Assembly: GCA_026419785.1 (NCBI GenBank)
Contig: JAODTK010005657.1
Location: 310,001-374,000, forward strand
DNA: 64,000 nucleotides
Reading direction: 5' to 3'
Source of the DNA: Sclerodactyla briareus
Taxonomy: Eukaryota > Echinodermata > Holothuroidea > Dendrochirotida > Sclerodactylidae
Position 1 is the first letter of the stretch; every line of letters starts with the position of its first letter. Positions 12,090 to 23,224 of the stretch are shown piece after piece. The notes below the pieces were generated by a model. The model was not told the origin of the DNA. It made no database searches and saw nothing but the letters and a program-made list of their open reading frames with translations. A program made the position numbers and the translations under genes.

Positions 12090-14239
12090 CAATATGATTT
12101 CTGTTATTCGGCGAATAGTTCGAAGGGGCGAATGGAAACTTAAATTAGGAAGGTCACATTCAGATAAGTTCGTTTGTTCGATATTAGCGCAACGCGAACA
12201 TTCATCAAGGCTCAAACTGGCCAGGGCAAGTAGTTGTTGTAGACCCTGACCATATGCTATGCCACAAGTTTCTGTACGCTTCGTGCCAACAAGTGGTGTG
12301 CTCCGATATAACATGTGATGCACGCCGTCAAGTGTAAACAACGAGTTATTGCCATGGAGCTATCATAAAACAGCGTTCTTGCCGCTTTTTTCCTTTGGTA
12401 TATAGGTGGTGGAATTGAAGGCATCGCTGCAGGAGAGCGCTTTTTTTTTTTTATAAGTCATCATGTCATCTCCGTCCGTTCGATAGTCCGTTCGGTCGTC
12501 GTTTGGTCGTTATGTTCGTCACGTGACATCAGACTTCTAAACCTGTAATGCGGATCAATTGAAACTTGGGGGGTGCATTATGGAAGCATTCTATGGCTAG
12601 GCAGAGTACATTTTTTTGCTGGCATAGTGTGATTCAATTTGAATTTAATCCAATTATAATTCCCCAATTCACCACAGCCATTCCTATTGATCTCTCTGTG
12701 CGGAGAGTTTGTTCACATCACTCCTGGCTCGGCAGAGCAAATGAAATGAAATGAATCAAAATGAGCAATGGCAACAACCACTTCGTTCGCGCGAAACGAC
12801 GGGTGTTGTCGATTACAAGTTGAATAACGACATTGCACTGACCCCGCTCTGACGTATCACTTAGGTAGGCTTGAGTTTTACTCGAGATTCAGCAGGATCC
12901 AATTTGACAACGACATTGCACGACCCCTCTCTGACCTATTACTTGGGTAGGCTGAGTTTTTACTAAAAGATTACCCCCCCCCACCTCCATTTTATCTTAG
13001 TTGCGGACCACAGGCGAATAGAAGGGACACTCCAATTGGGCCAGACAGTGGCAAAATGAGTATAACACAGAATATTTTAAATTACCGCAAATTGCGCGAA
13101 GCTCTCGCGACAGTTTACATTTTGCGAAATTCCATCGAAAAGTCAGGCAATCTTTCGATATAAACTAAACGTATCTTCACCTGAATTTTGAACATCAATG
13201 TCTTTGCACGGAGTTTTGTGGCGTTAACTGGCCGAATCTTCGATGGTAATTTCAAGGGGGTGTCCAGTTCCAGCACCGGTGCTTGCCCATAGTATATGTG
13301 CACCGTGGCACGACCCAACTTGGAAAAAAAAAAGTAAAAACGGTCAGCACCCATAAAAAATTGATTGCCGAATACTTATTTTAAATTTGCAGATAGACCA
13401 TATATGCAAAATTCGGCAATATGGGACTAAAGCCCATGCATAGGCTCGTCTCCCCTGATATAATTGAGAGTTCGATCAGCAAGTTGAGAGAGTTAGTGGG
13501 GAGGTATGGGAGTTCATGTTAGGGATACAAACAATCGTTTCTTAAGGGACAACTGCAGGATGAAGAAGCTAATATATTAGCTGGAGAAAAACTGATGCGT
13601 CAGTCTAAGCGGGATTCAATAGCGCGTATATGCGTATCGGGTGGATGTGAAATCACATATTTACGAAAACGAAACGTGTTTCAGAAGAGGGAAAACCACG
13701 CGGTCTCTGCGGGAAAAGGCCATAAAAAGGCAGCACCCCATGCATATTGTCGTGCTTGGATTGAGAAGGAAGATATTCTAGAATTAATTCGCGGTGAATG
13801 AACGTCATCGCGTACGCATGGTACATTGTGCTTATTTCGCATAGTACGCGTTGGTGCCCTTCATTTTTGATTCTGTTCTGTTGGAACCGTATAGCTCTTG
13901 CAAAACTGAATAGAACACTATAAAACACTATAGCCCCGCTCAGTTCACGTAAAGGCGAGGTGCCATACATACGGCATACGCACTACTGGACTCCTAGCCT
14001 AAACATTCCACACGGATTGACCGAAGTGGTGGGGAGGGGTTTATCTTCATGAGGTACTCCAAAGCGCCCCCCAAAGGGCATTTGATGGGGCGAGCCAGAG
14101 AGTAGAGTTTACCCAGTGTATAGCCAGATGATTGGTCTATGGCCGTATTTTTGCACAGTTATGAGAAATATTGCGCAATCTGTTTACTTCTAAAAACAAC
14201 AGATTTGTGTACAACTTGTAGTTGTTACCACTTGCATCG
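12090..14239. other. No gene seen
   Basis: About 2.1 kb without a feature I can support. A GTCCGTTCG-like short repeat occurs at about 12474-12515. A T-rich tract is near 12441-12452 and a poly(C) tract near 12975. Open frames around 13.6-13.9 kb overlap on both strands and have no recognisable domain. Confidence 0.35.
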
Positions 14240-14261
14240 GCAGGCGGGGACGCCCGATGTT

Positions 14262-14697
14262 CATAAGGCCTTTAGTCATTAGGCCTTTGTCATAGGCCGT
14301 TATTTATAACGTGCAATTTTCGAAAAAAGGGGTCCGTATTCATAATGACCAAAAAGGTCCGATATAATAATAAAAATAGGGGTCTTTGTCATAAGGACGA
14401 TATTCCTATGACCAAAAAGGTCCGTTTCTTAATTATCAAAAGGTGTCTGTTTTCATAACAGAGCACAAGGTCCATCAGACGATATAATAATAGTGAAAAA
14501 AGGTCCGTATTAATAATGCGAAAAGGGTCCGTAATCATAATTGCAAAAGAGGTCTGATTGCATAATAGCAAAAGAGGTCCGTATCATAATCGCCAAAAAT
14601 GTCCGTTATTCATAATAGCAAAAAGGTCCGTTTTAATTATAAGAGCAAAAGGGGTCCGTATCATAATCGCGAAAAAGGTCCGTTATCCAATGTTTTT
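14262..14697. repeat. Left ~25-bp tandem array of the foldback element
   Basis: About 16 diverged units contain the core AGGTCCGT, an A-rich lead and a CATAAT(A/C)GC tail. Before it is a short transition series with TCATTAGGCCTTTGTCATAGG. Unit length varies from about 22 to 28 bp. Confidence 0.8.
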
Positions 14698-14880
14698 TTG
14701 GTCTCGCCTGAACAAAGTTCAGGAAGAGACTTAACGATCACTTCGTCGTGTGGTGTGTGTGTGTAGTATGATTGATGTGGGTACTATTGTGTTGTGGTGT
14801 GGTGTGGCCTATTCCTCGTTAGCAGGATTCCTACCAAAACGGTAGACCGTTGTGAGGAGATTTGTGGTAGGGTCAGGGTT
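14698..14880. repeat. GTCTCGCCTGAA repeat head plus GT-rich tract
   Basis: A block with GTCTCGCCTGAACAAAGTTC and a following GTGTG tract resembles 30394-30510. There, GTCTCGCTGAAACTTTGTTC precedes a GT/CTGT microsatellite. The two are copies of one dispersed repeat whose tail has become a microsatellite. Confidence 0.5.
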
Positions 14881-15079
14881 AGGGGTGAACACGATATGAT
14901 TAGATGTGGGCACAACGTCACTAATTAAGTAAGGTAATAGCCTATTTTATGTGATTTATTGTTTAGGTGCGTTAGCAAGATTACAGAGAACCGTAGGTGA
15001 TTGGTCACTCGGTTTGGCACATAGGTGCAGGATGATAAGGGAGATGAACTAATTAGCGAATAAATGCGAAATTAAAGGT

Positions 15080-15400
15080 CGTTCGGATGATTTCGCGGAT
15101 TCATGAAACCTTGGTGAATATGGTTATAACTTCAGTCCCCAAAACTTTCTAACAAGATCGGGGTCAAGGAGGTCAAGCAACGTACATAATTGACATAATT
15201 TATGCCAAATTTCGAAGTTGCTTGGATTTTCATGAAAACAGGTGGGTATGGTTTACCTTGAGCCCGAAATTTCATAAGGATTCAGGGTCACTGGAGTTAA
15301 TCAACGTGTCTAATTTTGCATAATTATGCGTATTTAAGTTTGGCCGGATTTCAGGAAACTTGGTATATATTATAGATATATTCTTGGGCCCTTCACTAGA
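15080..15400. repeat. Tandem subunits of the CATGAAA..TTGGT family
   Basis: Three diverged subunits, each about 110-125 bp, carry GGATT..CATGAAA..GGTG, TAACTTCAG..CCC and AGGTCA- or GGGTCA-type motifs. They belong to the same family as 1880-2700. Confidence 0.5.
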
Positions 15401-15714
15401 GAATGTCTGGCCCTCTGTCCCACCCCCCCCCCCCCCTAGGACGAAAAGTCTGGTGACGCACTGCGAGCAGGGTGTGTATGTGTGTTGGGGCTTGTATGGG
15501 GACTCGTGATAGTGAGGACAATATCAAAAACGCAAACGTCTATGAAATTCAAATAGATAGGTTGCTTGTCTATGGTGAGGAAGAATCCTATTGTTTGATG
15601 GGGGTCGGATTGATGCTCCCATTACGGTTAGCCAAGAGAAACCAATTTGTAACGCTGTCAGCACGATAACTTCTAAACTCCAAGATTAGAGGACATACGG
15701 GTAATGTAGGCTGG

Positions 15715-15935
15715 AGTAAAGAGTACCATATTGTGTTGGAGTCATGTCAACTATACTAGAAGGTAAGCAGACGTCAATGTCTGAAAACTTTCTAAGTTTG
15801 TCACCCCGATATGTGCAACCAAAATGTTGAAGATGGCTCATACTTGGCAGGTAGGTTGCCCATGTAGTGTAGATATTCTATGTTCTCGGAATCACCTCCA
15901 AGGTCACGTAAGGTCAACAGCGATCAAAGTCTAAA
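15715..15935 (+). repeat. Diverged single copy of the 37.9-40.2 kb array unit
   Basis: The order GCTCATACTTGG, TTG.CC, then TCAC..AAGGTCA and CAAAGTCTAAA matches one unit of the ~310-bp array at 37880-40170. It shows that unit dispersed outside its main array. Confidence 0.5.
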
Positions 15936-17539
15936 CTTGAAATACGACAAACCTCCTTTAACACGAAAAGATGTAGAAGAACCATATTTAGAATGTAGGC
16001 AGGTAGGACTATCGTCTGGTGCCATTGTTTTGGGGAGTGAGTTTAAGAGTTGCATTTACTGGGCACAAATCCTAAAACCAAATTCCTCTCATAGCCTTAG
16101 AACTAAGTGATTTTTACATCAATATCTGTTCTAATTGCATGCAACTGTCACACGCTAGGTTCGACTTCATGCATTACCCGGTGACAATTCAAGCGAAACG
16201 TCACACCGGTTTGGGCCTCGTGGCGTGTCAGAAAACATTTGGGGTTCGAACCCCAGATCACCGGAAATTATGGCAAACACGGAACAACTTTTGTTTCAGT
16301 GTCTTTTACATCAATCATTTTTCAAAATTGCGTGGACAACCGTCACGCGCGAGGTTGACTCATCGCATTTCCGTCAATATCTAAGAAGAGCGCCACCACA
16401 GGTTCGCGCGATAGCGTCCACTGAAATTTTTTGGGTTATGATACACCCTAAGTACTAGAAATATCATTCCTGGGCACAAAATGGAACACCCGATCTTTTA
16501 CTTTTTTTTGGCCTTGGAAGCAAGATTTCTCTTAGTTCTTACATACATATAATTTTGGAATATTTAATTTGTTATATTTTCAAAGAAGATCGTTGTACTT
16601 TCGTCATCTCTTTTCTGTCGAAATTTCGTTATATTTCTCCAAATTGTTTAAGTTCCCTACCCGGATTCAGAATGTGGGTGGGAGGCAATCGATTGCTGCA
16701 AATGAAATGAATATGAAAATTTCAGCGAGTTGCTATTTTAGCTCTATATATTATTCATTCAAGTCAGATATACTGTATGCAAGTAGCTTCAACGCTTGCA
16801 ATTTGCACATAATATCGTGTTTGTGGAAATGTGTTGAAAACTTCTCTTGCCAGCCGTCGGATAATCACAGCTTACCAATTGCATGCAGAATGGCGGCATC
16901 ATACAACTTTTAAACATCTTGAAAAATGAACAACAGACCTTTCTGCCTATGTGAACGGTTGAGAAAACATACTTCACGCACCTTATTAAATTTCATTATG
17001 CTCTTCAGTTCTGTCGAAATAATATTTAATTCCAGGGGGCCAATCCTCAGAATAACCAATGGAAGGCGAGAGGGCTCGCGTGGGTCTTAGCCTGCATCCC
17101 GGTGGTGTGGAGGGGGGATCCGTTCATAACCGTAACGAGTTCAAGGGACAAATTGAATATATAGCTTTCTTTTCGATTCAGAGAATACATTTTCAATCTA
17201 AATTATGACGATGCGCCCAAATGGGCACGACGCCACTGGCAAAGGTTCGCATGTGGGTACAGGAATCCCATTGTTCTGTGGTCATATCCGGAGTCACCTG
17301 GAGGGCTGTGAACAGCAGTCGATGTCTTGACACCTTGTAAAACAGATAACTATTCAACAAAAAGAACAACCGTGCAACAAAGATGGTAGGCCTATAGGTA
17401 GGTTCTTACTTGGCAGTGGTACCATATGAAAAACAGATAACCCCTATTGCTTCCGCATGAGGCCACTGTCCAGGGGTCAAAAGTATGAACGTCTGATGCA
17501 CGTGATTAAATCCCAGATACAGTGAAAAGCGTCAATTAG

Positions 17540-18020
17540 GGTTGTGGTGTGTAGGCCGCTGCGTTTTGTCTCCGCCACCGCCGCCGCCAGCTACCGCCGC
17601 GCCGGAAACGCCAAGCGTCCGTTTGCGCAATAACTCTCAAACAATTATCAATTGACACGAAACTGGTACACAGTCCGTCCTAGTGAAATCTCGGGTGAGT
17701 CGAAAGTGGGCATGCGGAATGTCTTCTGCCCTCTATTTTGCAGGTTTTACACAAAAACACAGAGTCGGTCCGTTTCACACGAAATTGGTAGGTGGGGTCA
17801 AAAGTTGGTCGCGAAAAATGACGGTCGTTCACGGTCACTGAGGTCAATTCTGTGATTTTCTCGCAATTTTTTCAACTTTTTCGAGTTGAACGAAACTTTG
17901 TAGATGTGTGGACTGTTGTTATTCATGAATTTCAACCGAAGGTCATTTCAAGGTCAACGGAGCTCAAATTTGCATAAATAATCCATTCATTTTAAATGAA
18001 TCCATCAGCTTTGTCGTATT
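17540..18020 (+). repeat. Second copy of the GCC-headed dispersed repeat
   Basis: A GCCACCGCCGCCGCC run is followed by GCAATAACTCT, CAATTATCAATTGACACGAA and GGTACACAGTCC, in the same order as 1915-2030. CAAGGTCAACGGAGCTCAAA follows near 17950. It lies inside the candidate foldback element. Confidence 0.6.
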
Positions 18021-18754
18021 TGAAACGAAAAATTGGAGAAGGAATGTGGATATAGGGAATAGAGGTTAGCTTGAGCCTCAAGCACGGGGGAAATGAATAT
18101 ATATATGGCTTTCCTTAAACGAGTCCGCAAAAAAGGCGAATTTGCAAAGGATATGCACGTCGCCCGGTTTACCCGCCTGCAATGTCGAGTTTATTAAAAG
18201 GTGGTAAAACTAATGAATGAAAACAAGTGGAGGGTACATGGTTTGTATGTAGTTTGGCCATAAAGAGTGCAGATTTCCTATTGTTCTTGAGTATGTCGTC
18301 ATCAATTATAGGCTATTTATTAGTACAACATTCAAAACTCAAACGGGATTGAGGACGGCTTCCCTCCACTTAGACGCAACCTCCAAGAGGTACCCACCAT
18401 TCAGACATTCTGTAGCGGCCATGGGTCATTTCACTCACGTTCCCATCAATGTTGGCAAGCACCAAGCCCGATTACCAGGGAGGCGCTCGCGTGTGCCAAT
18501 TGCCCCTATCCCTAGCTAGATATACCTGAACTTCGTCCTGCCTCGTAGGAAAGCTTCAGCTAATGACGAATATGGGAAGTGGCGTACTGACGGAGCTTAT
18601 AGTCACCACTCAAGTGGGGTGTGGGGGTGGGAAGGGGGTATATCCCGTGAAGTTTGTCCCGGCTTATGGAGAATTAATTTTCACGACACAAAAGGATAGG
18701 AATAGTAATACATGAATACAATCAATTATAACATACCACATCGAGACAAAGAAA

Positions 18755-18900
18755 TACGATAATATATATAATATAATCTAATATACTTATATAATTATAT
18801 AATATAATATAATATACTTAATATAATATAATATAATTCTATCAATATAATATAATATAATTAAGACGATATTATATTAAAATATAAAACAATACAATAA
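18755..18900. repeat. AT-rich simple repeat
   Basis: Nearly pure A/T sequence built from ATATAAT and AATAT units for about 140 bp. Indels make the unit irregular. Confidence 0.85.
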
Positions 18901-19094
18901 TAATGCAATTAATATATGGTTTTCCCGTTCTCTTCTCCTTTCTTTTCAGCTTCTCCCCCGCCCCCCTCCCCCCCCCCCCCTGCTCGTTAACTTCCACCTC
19001 GTCACTCTGAATATATATTATCTTGTCGTTTGAACATTGTTGAGGAGGGGGAAGGGGTCCCCGATCCCTGGCCAGATCCCGACGGTGTTTTGTT

Positions 19095-19512
19095 TTCCTA
19101 TTATGAATACGGACCATTTTTTCCTATTAATGAATAACTGACCTTTTTTCCTATTATGAATATCGACCCTTTTCCCTATTATGGAATAACGGTACCTTTT
19201 TCCTATTCTGAATTCGGAAACCTTTTTTCCATTCTGAATATCGGACTTTCTCTCATTATGAATATAACGGACCCTTTTTCTTATTTGAAATAACGGACCT
19301 TTTTTCCTATTATGAATAACGACCTTTTCACTATTAATGAATAACGGACCGTTTTCCTATTATGAATAATCGACCTTCCTTTGTGATTATGAATATCGGA
19401 CCTTATGAATAAAGAACCTTTCGGCATATGAATAACGGGCCTACGAACAAAAGGCATTGTGAATAAAAGGCATTATGACCCAACAAGGACCTTACGAATA
19501 AAAAACCCTTAT
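19095..19512. repeat. Right ~25-bp tandem array of the foldback element
   Basis: About 15 diverged units of the form TTTTTCCTATTATGAATAAC plus GGACC. This is the reverse complement of the left array at 14262-14697. It ends in ACGAATAAA..CTTATGAACACCGGGC, which mirrors the start of the left array. Confidence 0.8.
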
Positions 19513-19824
19513 GAACACCGGGCTGCCACCGGTCAGGCGATAGGTACGGTCTCTTGTTCGTGTTACGGACGAGTACAGTAGTTGTGTTTTGTTACAAAAA
19601 ACATCAATGTGCAAACCAGATCGTCAAATCAGTTAATGAATTACCGGAGTTGACTTATCTAGTATCGTCGAACAACAATTAATTGAATTTAAATAAGCAA
19701 TATTGTCGCGTTACAACATTAATTATTGTGCGAAAAATGTATGTAGACAGCAAATGTGTCTTGATTTTGCCGAATAATAGCGAATTTAGTCAAACTATTA
19801 GTTGATAGTCCCAAAATTACAACT

Positions 19825-19971
19825 ATGGCTGAAGACGAGACTGACGGGCAGCCCAATCGGCTGCCCAAAAAAGGCCTTGAGTTAGAGGCCGAATTCAAGA
19901 AGCTGAAATGGAAACTGAATGTTCGAATAAAAGAGGATACCTTCGAAACATTTGAGCCCCACGAAAGCTAA
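19825..19971 (+). CDS. Candidate first coding exon, product unknown
   Basis: An ATG in good context (ACAACTATGGCTG) opens 48 codons before a stop at 19969-19971. The peptide starts MAEDETDGQPNRLPKKG and continues into a charged stretch with LKWKLNVRIKEDTFETF. It is lysine- and glutamate-rich and reads like genuine protein. The stop sits in GAAAGCTAAGTG, one base from an ideal donor (GAAAG|GTAAGTG). A single base error, or a mutated donor, could therefore have turned a first exon into a short closed frame. If spliced there, the phase would fit the exon at 22955. I do not recognise the product. It could also be a fragment of a mobile-element protein. Confidence 0.35.
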   Translation: MAEDETDGQPNRLPKKGLELEAEFKKLKWKLNVRIKEDTFETFEPHES

Positions 19972-20167
19972 GTGATGGGTTTGTACAAGGGTTCCTTTGA
20001 TTGGGAAACCCTCGGCGGGGCTTAGGATTGTTCTCTGTGTGAATGGGTTTGTGTGCTGTGGAAGTCGTAGTATTATTACTTAGGGCATAACTTAGTTTCA
20101 TCAAAATTAGAATTGCATGTTATACATGCCCGTTTTTGTCCAAAAAGAAACACTTTTTAGAGGCAAC

Positions 20168-20638
20168 GTGCGAAAACCATGTCATAGGGGCACTTTGTGT
20201 TAGAAGTCAATGGAGCAGCAGAAAAATAACAAATTTCACTCATATTGTGGGTGGTATTGCCACTTAAATCTTTAAAGTTTGTTCTTGTCATTCTAATCAT
20301 ATGAAAAATTGACAGAAATTCCGATTCAAATCCGAATTTTCTTACTCACCGAGCATTTATTTTGTTTTTTGCCTGGTATGCGTTCCATGGAGGCCTAGCC
20401 TCCACTGTTATCATGGGAGGCTTGCGTTCGGAAGATCGGAGAAAACGGCCACATTGAGATAGAAGAAAAATCGAATTTCAATCACTGTTATGTGAAGTAG
20501 AATACCAAAGAACCACTAATCAAGGATTTGGTGGCCAATATACTCTCCACAAATGAGTTGAAATATCGTAATTTTTATGGCTTGCTTCATTGACTGCTAT
20601 TACACAAAGTGCCCCTTATTTAATCGAGTTTCGCACGT
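20168..20638. mobile_element. Foldback MITE, copy 1
   Basis: The left end reads GTGCGAAAACCATGTCATAG, then GGGGCACTTTGTGTTA and GTCAATGGAGC. The right end in reverse reads GTGCGAAACTCGATTAAATA, then GGGGCACTTTGTGTAATAGC and GTCAATGAAGC. Similarity between the arms continues inward with gaps for about 200 bp, so nearly the whole element can fold on itself around a centre near 20393 (GGAGGCCTAGCCTCC). No coding capacity. Clear target-site duplications were not found. A second family member lies at 21120-21531. Confidence 0.8.
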
Positions 20639-20686
20639 GCGAAACTAAATTCATTGGGGTGTATAGTGACCGATCGTGAGTCGATC

Positions 20687-20708
20687 CGATCGTGAGCGAT
20701 CACGATCG
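20687..20708. repeat. GATC-rich perfect hairpin
   Basis: CGATCGTGA and its reverse complement flank a 4-nt spacer. GATC or CGATCG motifs are dense from 20671 to 20718. A similar motif (GATCGACCACGATCGG) recurs near 21071. Confidence 0.6.
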
Positions 20709-21119
20709 TGAGGTGATCAGCGCGTCCTTTTGTGGTTTATTGCACAAAACGCGCGCTATGTACTGCGCGTGAATATCACCTGATTCAAAAACATCCGCGC
20801 CGATAGTATGATTCCAAAATAGACGCATCAAAACAATTTAATCATCCCATTGTCCTATTTCGGGAGAACAAAATTATACCCTCTGAGGTTTTTGGTGTTT
20901 TTATAAAGGGCTGAATACCTGCCAGAAATTCACCGAAAAGAACAAGAAAATGTTTTTGTTCATGTTCCATATCAAGGATAGGTTGACAAGAATGTTTTTT
21001 GGTTGTGAAGGCGGTAAACAGGAGTTCAAAAATGTTTTGCAGTGCTGTGTAAGGAGTAAATCTCTGCATGGTGATCGACCACGATCGGAAAGAGATGTTG
21101 GGATTTGCCATCTTTTTTT

Positions 21120-21531
21120 TAATCTCCTTTGCCTCGGAACGATTTATCCCATTGAGACGAAATTATCATGAAGGGAAGCGGACAGATGAGGAAGACTTCT
21201 GGTAAGTTTTGGTCTATTTCGCAATTTGTTTTCTTTGCTTTTGTTATTAATATGTCCCTTAGTTGATGACTCACGATTGTATAGTTATCGCCACTAGGCC
21301 TAATCCTGATGGTTTGTTCTGTTATCACTCACATAAAATGGCAGAGAGAAATTTAGATTGAAAATCTGATTTTTCCAACTCAAATCAAGCCGGTTTTCCG
21401 ATCGCCGTAACACGGCCTACCATGATGAACAGCGAAGACTAGCTCACTCTTCCATGGACGCATGCCAAAAACAAAATAATTGGCTTGATTTGAGTTGGAA
21501 AAATGGATTCAATTCAGAATTTCAACTCTGC
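21120..21531. mobile_element. Foldback MITE, copy 2 (opposite orientation)
   Basis: The best-preserved arms are 21341-21393 and 21479-21531, which share CCAACTCAAATCAAGCC when inverted. The loop, read in reverse, aligns with the centre of copy 1 (ATTTTGTTTTT..GCATGCGT.CCATGGA, then ATCATGG.AGGC and GATCGG). Left of 21341 the similarity to copy 1 continues as GGTTTGTTCTG. The outer left limit is approximate. Confidence 0.6.
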
Positions 21532-21539
21532 AATTGTCT

Positions 21540-22860
21540 TGTCTTACAAAAGTAAAAAGATTTTGAGTGTAGGGTTCCAAAAAAATCTTACCAGAACCGG
21601 ACTGGACCACAGCTTAGTGCATACATGGCTGATGATTCACCTGTAACCAAGAATCACAACTTTGAAAGAATGTAGCACTAGCAGCATGTTACACTACGCA
21701 CAGTCACGCATGGGCTTACTTCCACAGAGCGGAGGATCATTGGGCATTTCTGATTTCACAAACCAGAGTGAAGAGCTAAAGGCAAACCTCCACTGAATAT
21801 CAGGTTGTTAAACACCTAAAAAACTTGAATATTTTAATATACGGTCTACATAGTAAAGGACAACTGCAGGCTTGGATAAAGCAGAGGTGTATATCGTAGC
21901 GAATGGCAAAAAATGTATATAGGTTCAAATCACATTTTTCATACGATGGTCCTATGTGGAGTTATTGGCCTCAAATTTGGGCCATGGGCAGAGAAATCGA
22001 GGAGATCCCTAATTGCACAATAACGAATGAAATCACACAATGACAACCAGAAAAATAGTATGTATTTCATTGTTTCATTTTGTTGAATAAGTCATCATTT
22101 AGCATAAGTTCGTGTCTTTCTCTACCCAACAGTGAACATCAACCACCTGCCAACCAACTATAGCAATCCTCTCACATTGAATAAATACTTTTTGAAGTGA
22201 AATTAATGTTTGATTTCAATAGAGAACAAAGAATGTTTGCAGGGAGTACAAAAGTATGACATCATTAGGATTGCATGAGGGGATGCCTTTTGATCTGTGC
22301 ACTACACATGCTTCACAATGCACAAATTTTCAAATGGACTATTAACTCCGTACCGGAAAAGTCCTATGAACTCCCGTTTTGGATGACGCAATCCATTTTT
22401 GTCCAGCTATTATAATAGTCTCTATAAATACATCCTGCAGTTTTCCTTTACTGCTTTGACAGGATTGCAAGAAAGTAGGGTCTATCTCTACTTCCTCTGC
22501 ATTTGTAAACCAAACTTTGGAAGCTGATCAGGGCTAAGAATGAGAACACAGCCATGCGAGTGATTCCTTGCCATTTCTTTTGAGTATATAAGAAAACAAC
22601 TTGTAACAAAAAGAAACTTTCAAGATCATCTAAAATCTTAATATTATACAGAACAATCACCACACACCAACTGTCCTGCTGTGCTATGTGCTTGTAAAGT
22701 TGAGTTTCAAGTAAACGTCCCTCCTTTTTAGTCATTAACCATATAATCCCTAATCTCCCCAAATAGTAGGGGTTTGCTCATGCTGGTAATGAGCATTATA
22801 TGTATTGTATATAATATAAGTGATTCAGGAGCGCGGTTTTCTATACTGTAGGCTATCAAT
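21540..22860. other. No gene seen
   Basis: AT-rich sequence without a recognised exon, RNA gene or element. Open frames on both strands lack splice context and domain signatures. Confidence 0.35.
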
Positions 22861-22954
22861 ATGGTTTGAATGTATTAGGCAGAGATTTCCGGAAATCCCC
22901 CACTGAAGAATGCAAAGGAATCTACTTTGTCAATTTAATCTGGCATAATTTTAG

Positions 22955-23033
22955 ACATTTTGAAACCGGCGTCAAGGTTATCAAATACAGTACTGTATCT
23001 AAAAAGGAGGGCACTGAAGATTTGCCTATAAAG
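22955..23033 (+). CDS. Candidate internal exon, product unknown
   Basis: Bounded by ATAATTTTAG on the left and AAAG|GTGGGAG on the right. The frame gives HFETGVKVIKYSTVSKKEG then TEDLPIK, a charged and non-repetitive peptide. Its start phase (one base completing a split codon) fits the donor proposed at 19.97 kb. Its end phase is 0 and does not fit the start of the exon proposed at 27933, so another exon would be needed between them. A long G run follows immediately, where base counts are unreliable. Confidence 0.28.
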
Positions 23034-23224
23034 GTGGGAGGGGGTGGGGGGGGGGGGTTGCCAAGGTCACCAACCGGACCTCCCCCTTCTCATTTTCCCT
23101 TTCCAAGATTGCTATTTGAAGAAATCCTTGAATATTTCACATTGTAAGAATATCCGGTTGGTTTTTTAGCTCAAACTGCGATGCTGCTTGAGCTATTGGA
23201 ATCGCTATGTACTCTATCTACGAT

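Larger units (their letters stand above)
14240..19540. mobile_element. Candidate foldback (TU-like) element
   Basis: Both ends carry arrays of the same ~25-bp unit in opposite orientation. The left array has AAAAAGGTCCGTTATTCATA-type units. The right array has the reverse complement (CCTATTATGAATAACGGACC-type). Outside each array the sequence also matches when inverted: GCCCGATGTTCATAAGGCC on the left corresponds to CTTATGAACACCGGGC on the right. Long inverted ends made of short tandem repeats are the defining trait of foldback elements, including the TU family described in sea urchins. The interior has dispersed repeats and AT-rich DNA but no transposase I recognise. The exact ends and target-site duplication could not be fixed. 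Confidence 0.65.

Noticed and set aside
16230-16300. tRNA-like B box GGGTTCGAACCCC
   Set aside because: A good B-box palindrome exists, but I could not find an A box at the right distance or a repeat body. Insufficient to call a SINE.
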